DNA from: JAWXCE01 sp034440495
GTDB taxonomy: Bacteria > Pseudomonadota > Alphaproteobacteria > Rhizobiales > Rhodomicrobiaceae
Length of the DNA stretch: 46,402 bases
Assembly (NCBI GenBank): GCA_034440495.1
Contig: JAWXCE010000078.1
Span: forward strand, 1 to 46,402
Reading direction: 5' to 3'
Shown piece by piece: positions 33,245 to 40,913 of this stretch (position 1 is its first letter; each line of letters begins with the position of its first letter). Below the pieces are notes generated by a model. The model was not told the DNA's origin. It saw only the letters and a list, made by a program, of their open reading frames with translations, and did no database searches. The position numbers were made by a program, and so were the translations under genes.

Positions 33245-33443
33245 ACATGCATGGCGTGGCATAACGCATTCGTGTGTTGTGGAAAAACAGCGCATGACGG
33301 GTATTGCGCGAACAAAACGCAATGAAGCTGCATCAGGACTTAACTTAACCACGCGGCGCCCCTATTTCTGGCGCGGCTATTGCTGATTACGATTCGTGAC
33401 GCATCATTATAACTGTTAATTATTGTCCCGGGAAAACACGTAA

Positions 33444-34151
33444 ATGGAACCAACTCTAACAGCTCCTTTACCAAACGCTGGGGCCGGATTTTCGTTTCTG
33501 GAGCTGTTTCTGGACGCGCACATTGTCGTGCAGGTGGTCATGCTTGGCCTAATGTTCGCAAGCATCTGGGGCTGGGCGATCATCATCGAAAAACTGTTCG
33601 CGTTTGGGCGCGCAGGGCGCGAAGCGGATGAGTTCGAGCGCGTGTTCTGGTCGGGCCAGTCGCTGGACGAACTCTATCTTGGGTTGTCCCAGAAGCGAAC
33701 AACGCTTATGTCTGCATTATTCGTGGCGGCCATGCGCGAGTGGCGGCGCTCCATCGAGGGCGGCGCCAAACCGCTGCCCGGCGCGCAGATGCGAATCGAG
33801 CGGGTGATGACCGTCACCATCGGCCGCGAAATGGACAAGCTGGAGAAGCGGCTGCTGTTTCTCGCGACGGTGGGATCGGTTGCGCCATTTGTGGGACTGT
33901 TCGGAACAGTTTGGGGAATTATGTCGAGCTTTCAGGCCATCGCGGCGTCGAAAAATACCTCGCTGGACGTAGTGGCTCCGGGCATCGCCGAGGCGCTGTT
34001 TGCGACGGCGCTGGGGCTGCTTGCCGCGATCCCTGCCGTTATCTTTTACAATAAATTCAGCCACCAGGCCTCACGGCACGCGCAACGGCTGGAAGCCTTC
34101 GCCGATGAGTTTACCGCGATCGTATCGCGCCAGATCGACATGAGGGTTTGA
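33444..34151 (+). CDS. tolQ: Tol-Pal system inner-membrane protein TolQ
   Basis: 235 residues with three helices: about 28-50 (VVMLGLMFASIWGWAIIIEKLF), 135-160 and 170-195. The ExbB/TolQ core is plain: FLATVGSVAPFVGLFGTVWGIMSSFQAIA, then APGIAEALFATALGLLAAIPAVIFYN, with the channel-lining Thr and Pro residues. TolQ and TolR form a proton motor that energises TolA. In the gap before it, an AT-rich stretch with TTATAACTG at about 33408 could be a promoter, but no site is clear. The stop overlaps the start of tolR by 4 bases. Confidence 0.96.
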   Translation: MEPTLTAPLPNAGAGFSFLELFLDAHIVVQVVMLGLMFASIWGWAIIIEKLFAFGRAGREADEFERVFWSGQSLDELYLGLSQKRTTLMSALFVAAMREWRRSIEGGAKPLPGAQMRIERVMTVTIGREMDKLEKRLLFLATVGSVAPFVGLFGTVWGIMSSFQAIAASKNTSLDVVAPGIAEALFATALGLLAAIPAVIFYNKFSHQASRHAQRLEAFADEFTAIVSRQIDMRV

Positions 34152-34606
34152 CTATGGGCGCGAGTATGCAGGGCGGCGGCGGAGGGCGAGGGCGAGGCGG
34201 GCGAAGCAGCCGCTACCAGCCCATGGCCGAGATTAATGTCACGCCGTTCGTGGACGTCATGCTTGTGTTGCTGATCGTGTTCATGGTTACGGCGCCGCTG
34301 CTGACCGTTGGCGTTCAGATCGAGTTGCCGAAAAGCCAGGCCAGCGCGGTGAAATCTGACAAACCGCCGCTGACGGTTAGCGTGAAGCCGGACAGTAAAA
34401 TTTACATCGGGGATGAAGAAATCGCCCTCGATCAGGTTAAGACGAGGCTCGCCGCCATGACCAGCACGGTGAATGTGGAAGATGCGGTGTTTGTGCGGGG
34501 TGACGAGCGGGCCAATTATGGGTTATTGATGCGCGTCATGGGCCAGATCAACGCCGCCGGGTTCAAGCGGATATCGCTGATTACCGTTTTAGAGCAAACG
34601 CCGTAG
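34148..34606 (+). CDS. tolR: Tol-Pal system protein TolR
   Basis: 152 residues. A glycine-rich N-terminus (GGGGGRGRGGRSSR) precedes EINVTPFVDVMLVLLIVFMVTAPLL, the single helix with the Asp that carries the proton path of ExbD/TolR proteins (PFVDVML). The rest is the periplasmic domain, IELPKSQASAVKSDKPPLTVSVKPDSKIYIGDEEI in outline, which binds peptidoglycan. The overlap with tolQ (ATGA) means coupled translation. The N-terminal Gly/Arg stretch is longer than in E. coli, as usual for Alphaproteobacteria. Confidence 0.95.
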   Translation: MTMGASMQGGGGGRGRGGRSSRYQPMAEINVTPFVDVMLVLLIVFMVTAPLLTVGVQIELPKSQASAVKSDKPPLTVSVKPDSKIYIGDEEIALDQVKTRLAAMTSTVNVEDAVFVRGDERANYGLLMRVMGQINAAGFKRISLITVLEQTP

Positions 34607-34616
34607 GGACAGCGCA

Positions 34617-35642
34617 TTGAAAACAAGCCTGATCGTCTCCGGAATACTGCACGTCGTTCTTTTCGCTGCGATTTTTCTGAATTTCGCGACGAGCAGCAAT
34701 ACGATGACGCCACCGCGAGGCCCCGTGCCCGTCGAAATCACCATGACGTCGGAAATTACCGAGCAGAAGGTGGGCAAAGCTGACGGCAAGGCGGATAAAA
34801 CCACGCCGCCCAAGGCAGAGCCGAAAAAGCCCGACGCCGCGCCGGAGCCTGTCGCCACGCCGCAAGTGACGCCGAAGCCCGCCGAGCGTCAGGCAACCGC
34901 CGCGCCACCGCCTCCGCCGCCCAAATCCGAGCCAGCGCCCGAGCCGGAGAAAAAGCCGGAGCCTGAGAAAAAAGCCGAGCCGGAAAAGAAGACCGAGGTG
35001 GAGAAACCCCCCGAAGCCGAGAAGAAACCGGAGCCCGCTGAGACGCCGCCGGAGAAAAAGCCCGAGCCTCCCAAGCCGAAAAAAGTTGAGGAAAAGCCGA
35101 AGCCTAAACCCAAGCCGAAGCCTGAACAGCGCGAGTTCAACCAGGATCGCATCGCCGACATCCTGAAACCGAAAGCGCCCGAACAACCGAGCAAATTCAA
35201 CCCGAACCGCATCTCTGCCCTGCTGAACAAAGACCCAAATGCAGGCGATGTGGCGCCGTCCGAGCAGCAGCCAAAGCTTGGGCGTGCGCCTTCGAGTTTC
35301 CAGGATCAGGCGCTAGGCTCGGAACAGGGGACTGGCGATAAACTCACCGCGAACGAGCTAGACGCCTTTGTTAGACATGTAGAGCAGTTCTGGGATTTGC
35401 CGGGGGGCCTCGGCGGTGAGGTGGTCGTCGTGAAGCTGCGCATCGAGCTGCAGCCGAATGGGGCTCTCGCGCGGCCTCCTCAGGTCATGAACTCCGGCAA
35501 CTCCTCGTTTTTCCAGTCCGCAGCGGAAAGCGCTGTTCGCGCCGTTCAGAAAGCCGCGCCGTTCTCGTTCATGCCCGCTGATAAGTATGCGGAATGGCGA
35601 GATATCACGGTTAATTTTAATCCCGATCAAATGCTGCGCTAG
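34617..35642 (+). CDS. tolA: Tol-Pal system protein TolA
   Basis: 341 residues, TTG start with GGGAC upstream, 10 bases after tolR. One N-terminal helix (LIVSGILHVVLFAAIFLNF), then a long Pro/Glu/Lys/Ala linker at about 50-180 made of PEKK, EPEK and PKPK repeats, a likely extended rod that spans the periplasm. The C-terminal domain (about 240-341) with DAFVRHVEQFWDLPGGLGG, VVVKLRIELQPNG and FFQSAAESAVRAVQKAAPF contacts TolB or Pal and other partners. Here the linker is Pro-Lys-Glu, not the Ala-rich helix of E. coli. Confidence 0.9.
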   Translation: MKTSLIVSGILHVVLFAAIFLNFATSSNTMTPPRGPVPVEITMTSEITEQKVGKADGKADKTTPPKAEPKKPDAAPEPVATPQVTPKPAERQATAAPPPPPPKSEPAPEPEKKPEPEKKAEPEKKTEVEKPPEAEKKPEPAETPPEKKPEPPKPKKVEEKPKPKPKPKPEQREFNQDRIADILKPKAPEQPSKFNPNRISALLNKDPNAGDVAPSEQQPKLGRAPSSFQDQALGSEQGTGDKLTANELDAFVRHVEQFWDLPGGLGGEVVVVKLRIELQPNGALARPPQVMNSGNSSFFQSAAESAVRAVQKAAPFSFMPADKYAEWRDITVNFNPDQMLR

Positions 35643-35674
35643 ACGCCAACCTGCGCTGATTTTGAGGATACGCC

Positions 35675-37024
35675 ATGATTGAACAATGCGCTCTGAAAAT
35701 TTTGAGAACTGTCGGCGCCATTACCTGCCTTGCATTGCTGGCGGCGCCATTTGTGTTCGCCGCATTGTCTGCGCGTGCCGTGGAGGTCGAAATCAACCGG
35801 GGCAACCTGCGTCCGCTCCCCATCGCAATCCCGGTTTTTCAAGGCGGTGACGGCGCCCCGAGCCAGCTTGGCGAGCAGATTGCGGATGTTGTGCAGGCCG
35901 ATCTGGAGCGCTCCGGTCTGTTCAAGCCGATAGACCGGGGCGCTTTCATAGAGCGCGGCGCGACCATAGACCGCCCTCCGCGCTTTAACGACTGGAAGGT
36001 GTTAAACGCCGAGTCGCTCATCCTTGCCCGCGTCAGCCAGGGTTCAGACGGCCGCATCCGCGCGGAATTCCGGCTATGGGATGTGATTGGCGGACGCCAG
36101 CTTGCCGGCGAGCAGTTTTTCACCGCAGGCGCGAACTGGCGCCGCGTAGGGCACATCATCGCTGACGCCATTTACAAGCGGCTGATTGGCGAGCAGGGAT
36201 ATTTCGATACGCGCATCGTGTTCGTCGATGAGTCCGGCCCGAAGAGTGCGCGGGTGAAAAACCTCGCCATCATGGACCAGGACGGCCAGAACGTGCGGTC
36301 GCTGACCAAGGGGACGAATTTGGTTCTCACGCCGCGATTTAGCCCATCCACACAAGAGATTGCGTACATGGCCTATAACAGCGCTGGTCAACCAAGGGTT
36401 GTGCTGCGCGATCTGGAGACTGGGCAGGAGCAATCGGTTGGAACGCTATCGGGCATGACTTTCGCGCCGCGCTTCTCGCCCGACGGCAGAAGCATCATTT
36501 TCAGCCGACAGGAGGAGGGAAACTCTAACATTTTCCTGATGGATTTGCGCAGCAAACAGCAGATGCGGCTGACCAATACGCCAGCCATCGACACCGGCCC
36601 ATGCTTTTCGCCAGACGGCCAGCGCATCGTGTTCGAGTCGGATCGTGGCGGCACGCAGCAGCTATACGTTATGAACCGTGATGGCTCGGGCGCGCAGCGG
36701 ATCAGCTTCGGCGACGGCTCCTATTCGACGCCCGTATGGTCGCCGCGTGGCGACCTCATCGCGTTCACAAAGCAATCGCGCGGCCGGTTTTTGATCGGCG
36801 TCATCAAGCCGGATGGAAGCGGTGAACGCATCCTGACCGAGGGCTACCACAATGAGGGGCCGACCTGGGCGCCCAATGGCCGCGTCCTGATGTTTTTCCG
36901 GGACTTGCCCGGCACGAATGGCGGGCCGCGCCTGTTCACCATCGATCTAACCGGCTACAATGAGAGAATGGTGCCAACCCCGTCTTTTGCGTCCGACCCG
37001 GCATGGTCACCATCGATCAATTAG
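35675..37024 (+). CDS. tolB: Tol-Pal system periplasmic protein TolB
   Basis: 449 residues. Sec signal with cleavage near LSARA-VE, an N-terminal domain (about 40-170) with RGNLRPLPIAIPVFQGG, and a six-bladed beta-propeller (about 190-440) with repeated SP-D-G blade motifs: APRFSPDGRSIIFSRQEEG, GPCFSPDGQRIVFESDRGG and TPVWSPRGDLIAFTKQS. TolB sits between Pal and TolA at the division site. It directly follows tolA with a 32-base gap. Downstream, 210 bases without a gene hold only short, AT-rich hairpins near 37050. Confidence 0.95.
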   Translation: MIEQCALKILRTVGAITCLALLAAPFVFAALSARAVEVEINRGNLRPLPIAIPVFQGGDGAPSQLGEQIADVVQADLERSGLFKPIDRGAFIERGATIDRPPRFNDWKVLNAESLILARVSQGSDGRIRAEFRLWDVIGGRQLAGEQFFTAGANWRRVGHIIADAIYKRLIGEQGYFDTRIVFVDESGPKSARVKNLAIMDQDGQNVRSLTKGTNLVLTPRFSPSTQEIAYMAYNSAGQPRVVLRDLETGQEQSVGTLSGMTFAPRFSPDGRSIIFSRQEEGNSNIFLMDLRSKQQMRLTNTPAIDTGPCFSPDGQRIVFESDRGGTQQLYVMNRDGSGAQRISFGDGSYSTPVWSPRGDLIAFTKQSRGRFLIGVIKPDGSGERILTEGYHNEGPTWAPNGRVLMFFRDLPGTNGGPRLFTIDLTGYNERMVPTPSFASDPAWSPSIN

Positions 37025-37234
37025 CGATTTACCTTGTTTTTGCATAATCCTGAATGATTTCAGATTATTTCTGAATGGGCGCCTATGCATGTCACATACG
37101 TGTAATTTTCGTGGCATTTTCGCATCATGAAGGTACAAACTCGGGCCACATCTAGGGTCTCTTCTTGATCGAAACCTCATTGGCAGGTAATTCGAAAGTA
37201 CGGCCAATGCCGTTTAACCAGAGGAGAGAAGTTC

Positions 37235-37369
37235 ATGCAGGGTTTGAAAGGCGCAATCGTCATCGCCACGATCATCGCAGCTGCCGCCGCTCTCGGCGCT
37301 TGCCGCAAAGAAGTTGAAGCAGAGCCAATGAAACTCGGCGCTGAAGTCGTTGTTTCTATCGTTCGTTAA
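37235..37369 (+). CDS. Micro-lipoprotein 1 between tolB and pal
   Basis: 44 residues: a signal peptide with IVIATIIAAAAALGAC as lipobox, so Cys23 would be lipid-modified, followed by RKEVEAEPMKLGAEVVVSIVR, 21 residues in all, in outline. GAGGAGAG five bases before the ATG is an excellent ribosome site. It is a paralogue of the next gene: both carry LGACRKE and PMKLGA at like places. I know no named family. It may be outer-membrane anchored and exposed in the periplasm. Confidence 0.75.
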   Translation: MQGLKGAIVIATIIAAAAALGACRKEVEAEPMKLGAEVVVSIVR

Positions 37370-37424
37370 TTTCTGGTCTACCGACACTGTACTACGGGGT
37401 CTAATTTAATTTAAGGAGGGGGCC

Positions 37425-37544
37425 ATGAAAGCCTTCAAATTCGCGGTTCTCGCCGCTTCAGTTCTTGCCGCTGTATCTCTTGGCGCTTGCCGCAAAGAAG
37501 AACCAATGAAGCTCGGCGCTTCGGACATCGTCTCCGCTCGTTAA
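37425..37544 (+). CDS. Micro-lipoprotein 2 between tolB and pal
   Basis: 39 residues with an ideal ribosome site (AAGGAGGGGG) just upstream. Signal FAVLAASVLAAVSLGAC gives a lipobox with Cys22, then RKEEPMKLGASDIVSAR. Against gene 1 the order of elements is the same: LGACRKE, PMKLGA, then a variable tail. The copies lie 55 bases apart and are followed by a terminator-like hairpin at 37598-37640, so they look like one small transcript. Function unknown. Confidence 0.78.
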   Translation: MKAFKFAVLAASVLAAVSLGACRKEEPMKLGASDIVSAR

Positions 37545-37597
37545 TCTAACGGTCTTTGACGCAATATTTTGAAGCATATGGCTTCGTCTACCTGAAG

Positions 37598-37640
37598 CGC
37601 CGTGGCGCCATTAACTTGGTGAACACGGCGTTTTAGTTTT
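37598..37640 (+). terminator. Terminator-like hairpin after the micro-lipoproteins
   Basis: CGCCGTG (37598-37604), a 19-base loop and CACGGCG (37624-37630), followed by TTTTAGTTTTT. The stem is GC-rich and the T run good; the loop is large for an ideal terminator. It would end the micro-lipoprotein transcript before pal. Confidence 0.55.
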
Positions 37641-37814
37641 TATTGCGCATCTTTGGTGCGGCGATCTCGACGACTTTTCTGCGTAACGAATGCGAAAAGT
37701 GCGTATCGCCTTAAAATCAACGCAGCATCTGGCCATATTTAGGGTCAATTAATCATCTTCTGGTTTACTACGTTCGGGCGTTGCTACCGCGCCGGTGCGA
37801 TCTGGAGTGACATT

Positions 37815-38327
37815 ATGCATATTCATCCGCTCGGAGCTATTATCGCCGCCGCGCTTATAGCAACGCTTTTCGCTGGCTGTTCGCAAAAGTCCACGCAGGG
37901 GGCGGGTTTTGGATTGAACGGGTCTGAAGGGCCAGTGACGCCTGGTACGCCGCGCGAGTTCAGCGTTAAGGTTGGAGATACGGTATATTTCGACAGCGAT
38001 AGCGTACAGCTTTCCGCCGACGCCCAGCAGACGCTGATGGCGCAGGCGCAATGGCTGCGATCATACCCGCAATATTCTTTGACGATTGAAGGCCACGCGG
38101 ACGAACGCGGAACGCGCGAGTATAACATTGGATTAGGCGCGCAACGGGCGACGGCGGCCAAGCAGTTCCTGGCGTCTCAAGGGGTTAACCCTGGCCGCGT
38201 TCAAACGCTGTCATACGGCAAGGAGCGCCCGGTGGCTGTTTGTGATAATATTTCATGCTGGTCGCAAAACAGACGCGCTGTCACGGTGCTGAACAGCAGA
38301 GGCGGCGGCTCTGTCGCGTCCTATTAG
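37815..38327 (+). CDS. pal: Peptidoglycan-associated lipoprotein Pal
   Basis: 170 residues. Lipobox LFAGC with Cys22. The OmpA-like domain (about 70-165) has VYFDSDSVQLSADAQQTL and LTIEGHADERGTREYNIGLGAQRATAAKQFL, the D-x-x-G-x-x-x-x-N-x-x-L-S/G-x-x-R-A signature that binds meso-diaminopimelate, then VQTLSYGKERPVA. Pal ties the outer membrane to the wall at constriction sites. A 190-base leader after the micro-lipoprotein terminator has no clear promoter. No ribosome site better than AGTGACATT is seen. Confidence 0.95.
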   Translation: MHIHPLGAIIAAALIATLFAGCSQKSTQGAGFGLNGSEGPVTPGTPREFSVKVGDTVYFDSDSVQLSADAQQTLMAQAQWLRSYPQYSLTIEGHADERGTREYNIGLGAQRATAAKQFLASQGVNPGRVQTLSYGKERPVAVCDNISCWSQNRRAVTVLNSRGGGSVASY

Positions 38328-38444
38328 GACACGGCAGTCTAACTTCCCCTCTGTGGCGTGGCGATATGACCGCATCACGGCCACTGCCTCATTCCTGACC
38401 ACTTGTTTCGCCTAATTGCGGCAAACGCAATCTGGATCGCAACA

Positions 38445-39458
38445 ATGTCCCAACGCCGCTCGCTTCACGGGTTTGTTTTTCTGACTGGCGCAATGCTGGG
38501 GTTTGCTGCAATGGCGCAAAGCGGGGGTCTAACAGGGGCTCCACAAGGCGTGGATTTGCAAGCCATAGACCGACGCATCGACAAACTTGAAGAGCAGATC
38601 ATCGATTTGCAGTCTCAGGCCGCGGCGCTTGAAAGTCTGGCGAACAATGCTCCCGCGACGCGCGATGGAGGAGCGGGATTTGGCGCAGATGGCGGCGGTG
38701 GTGGACAGAACCAGGCGCTTTCCGCTCAGGTCGCCGAGTTGACGCAAAGGCTTCAGCAATTGGAGCGCCAGTTAGGGTTTGCTCCACCGCGAAGCTCTGG
38801 CCCCCCGCCCTCTGCGAACGCCGGCCCACCGCCACTCCAAAATCGCGAGCCTCTCAATAGTCAGCCTTCACGCCAGTCTCCGCAAGGCTATGCGAGCGAA
38901 CAGAATCGCCCCGGCGGGGGCTTTGGCTCAACCACTGTCGAGCCGGGCGGATCGTCTGGCGGCGCATTTTCGTCAGAGCCGCCACGCCGGTACGCTTCGC
39001 CGCAGGGCGCCGGGCCACAAACAGGTGCGCCCGCTTATGGCGGCGGGAGCGATGCCCAGCCCGCACGGTTCTCATCCGGTGAGGCAAAAACGCTTTACGA
39101 CCAGGCCTATGGAAGCCTTGTGAAACGCGAGTATCAAGCGGCCGAGACTTATTTCACGCAGTTCTTAAAGCAGCACCCAAGCGACCCCCTTGCTGGTCCC
39201 GCACAGTTCTGGCTTGGAGAAACCGCTTTTGTCTCGGGTGAATACCGGCAGGCTGCGGATATGTTCCTGAAGAGCTACACCAATTATCCGGCTAGCGAAA
39301 AAGCGCCAGAAAGCCTTCTTAAGCTTGGATTGTCTCTCAAGCGTCTAGGCGAAAGCAGCGAAGCTTGTAATACCTTCTCTGAGTTGGAGCAAAGGTTCCC
39401 GCAAGCTCAGGCGGTGATCCAGCGTGCGCAGGCCGAGAAGCGCAGATCGAACTGTTAA
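38445..39458 (+). CDS. cpoB: Cell division coordinator CpoB (YbgF) family
   Basis: 337 residues from ATG 38445. Signal peptide ends AAMA-QS. A trimeric coiled coil (about 40-120) has DRRIDKLEEQIIDLQSQAAALESL and ALSAQVAELTQRLQQLERQLGF. A long Gly/Pro/Ser-rich disordered stretch (about 120-215) follows, then a three-TPR domain from ~220: AKTLYDQAYGSLVKREYQAAETYFTQFLKQHP, FWLGETAFVSGEYRQAADMFL and LLKLGLSLKRLGES, in outline. CpoB links Tol-Pal to septal peptidoglycan synthesis by PBP1b in E. coli. The TTG 14 codons upstream is in frame but lacks the signal form. Confidence 0.88.
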   Translation: MSQRRSLHGFVFLTGAMLGFAAMAQSGGLTGAPQGVDLQAIDRRIDKLEEQIIDLQSQAAALESLANNAPATRDGGAGFGADGGGGGQNQALSAQVAELTQRLQQLERQLGFAPPRSSGPPPSANAGPPPLQNREPLNSQPSRQSPQGYASEQNRPGGGFGSTTVEPGGSSGGAFSSEPPRRYASPQGAGPQTGAPAYGGGSDAQPARFSSGEAKTLYDQAYGSLVKREYQAAETYFTQFLKQHPSDPLAGPAQFWLGETAFVSGEYRQAADMFLKSYTNYPASEKAPESLLKLGLSLKRLGESSEACNTFSELEQRFPQAQAVIQRAQAEKRRSNC

Positions 39459-40763
39459 ATGGCGGAACGGCGGCGGTCTCGATTATCTCCGTTTTTCTCA
39501 ACCGCTGAAATGGACGCGCTTTTTTCGCCGCTTTCTGGTCATTTCGGCTGCTTGATCGCTGTCTCAGGCGGCGCGGACAGCGTGGCTTTGATGCATGCCG
39601 CCAATCGCTGGCGTCGGGCCACCGGAGGCCACATAAGGCTTGTCGTGACGACTATCGATCATGGCTTGCGGCCACAATCGCGCACTGAAGCGGAGTTTGT
39701 TGGGGCGGTTGCCAACCGGATCGGACTTCAGCACTTTATCCTCAATTGGCAAGGCGCAAAGCCGGGCGCGGGGCTGCAAAATGCAGCGCGTAACGCTCGC
39801 TATGGGCTTTTGCGCGCTTTTGCGGCTGAGAACCACCTTGCCGCCGTCGTCACCGCGCACACCCAAGAGGATCAGGCCGAAACGCTGATGATGCGTCTGG
39901 CGCGTGGCAGCGGCCTAGACGGGCTGGCTGGCATTGCGGCCGTTACTCATATGGGTGAGATGACCCTTATTCGTCCATTTTTAGACATCTCTAAAGTTCG
40001 GCTGAAAGCATTTCTGCGATCCATTGGCGAAAGCTGGATCGAAGACCCCAGCAACGCAGACGCCAATTTTGAGCGTGTGCGCGTCCGGCGTGCTATCGGC
40101 GTTCTCCGAAAACAGGGGTTCGACACACGCGCCATTGCGCTGTCCGCCAAACGTCTCGGCCGGGCGAAAGACGCCTGCGCGTCCGCCGCATCGAACTTTG
40201 CGGCGTCTCACCTTCAGGTTTTCCCGGAAGGCTGGGCGCGCGTCGCTCTTGCGGCCTTCAGATCAGCACCAGGCGAGATCGCCATTAATTTTCTCTCGAA
40301 GGTGCTGGCGGCCTTTGGCGGCGGTGCGCGGCAAGTACGATTATCAAAAATCGAGGCTCTGTATTTGGCGCTGTTAAAAGAGGAGGACGACAAATGGACG
40401 CTGGGCGGCTGCATTTTGCGCCTTGCCTCGGGGCAGGTCACGATCATCCGCGAGGAGGGGCGCCTAATAAGTAACGACATTCTTCTAGCGCCAGGCGAGA
40501 GAGCGGTTTGGGATGGCCGATTTGAGGTCTCCTGCAACCATCAAAGCGGGCTGGTTCGCGTTACAGCGCTTCGACTTGAGGGATGGAAGCGGCTGGATAG
40601 CCCGCTATTGGGTGCGCCAAAAGCCGCGCTTAGCGTGACGCCCGCTTTTTGGCTCGACGACCAATTTCTTTCTGCTCCATTAGCCTCAACGGCTTCGACG
40701 TCAAGCGGCGACGCACTGGTATGCCGCGCCACGTTTGTTAATCCTTTCGACGAGAAGATTTAA
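39459..40763 (+). CDS. tilS: tRNA(Ile)-lysidine synthetase
   Basis: 434 residues. The N-type ATP-pyrophosphatase P-loop SGGADS is at 36-41, with HGLRPQSRTEAEFV and AHTQEDQAETLMMRLARGSGLDGL as the adenylation motifs. RVRVRRAIGVLRKQGF at about 205 is the tRNA-binding HNFRRR-like region. The C-terminal domain is shorter than in E. coli. TilS adds lysine to C34 of tRNA-Ile2 so that AUA is read as Ile; it is essential. The ATG follows the cpoB TAA at once. Confidence 0.9.
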   Translation: MAERRRSRLSPFFSTAEMDALFSPLSGHFGCLIAVSGGADSVALMHAANRWRRATGGHIRLVVTTIDHGLRPQSRTEAEFVGAVANRIGLQHFILNWQGAKPGAGLQNAARNARYGLLRAFAAENHLAAVVTAHTQEDQAETLMMRLARGSGLDGLAGIAAVTHMGEMTLIRPFLDISKVRLKAFLRSIGESWIEDPSNADANFERVRVRRAIGVLRKQGFDTRAIALSAKRLGRAKDACASAASNFAASHLQVFPEGWARVALAAFRSAPGEIAINFLSKVLAAFGGGARQVRLSKIEALYLALLKEEDDKWTLGGCILRLASGQVTIIREEGRLISNDILLAPGERAVWDGRFEVSCNHQSGLVRVTALRLEGWKRLDSPLLGAPKAALSVTPAFWLDDQFLSAPLASTASTSSGDALVCRATFVNPFDEKI

Positions 40764-40913
40764 TCTAAAGGCAGTAAATTTATGTAAACTGATAAATCGA
40801 ATAGCTTCACTTGGCAAAACCGGGCCAGCCGCTTATCTCAGTATGACGAATTCATAAACTTTAGAGGCGCACCGCCTCAAAATGGGCATTTGCCCGCGAA
40901 CCGAAGGCGTTCC

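Noticed and set aside
34800..35130. Short direct repeats in tolA considered as a possible CRISPR or minisatellite
   Set aside because: They encode the Pro/Glu/Lys linker of TolA with no spacer structure; low-complexity coding sequence explains them.
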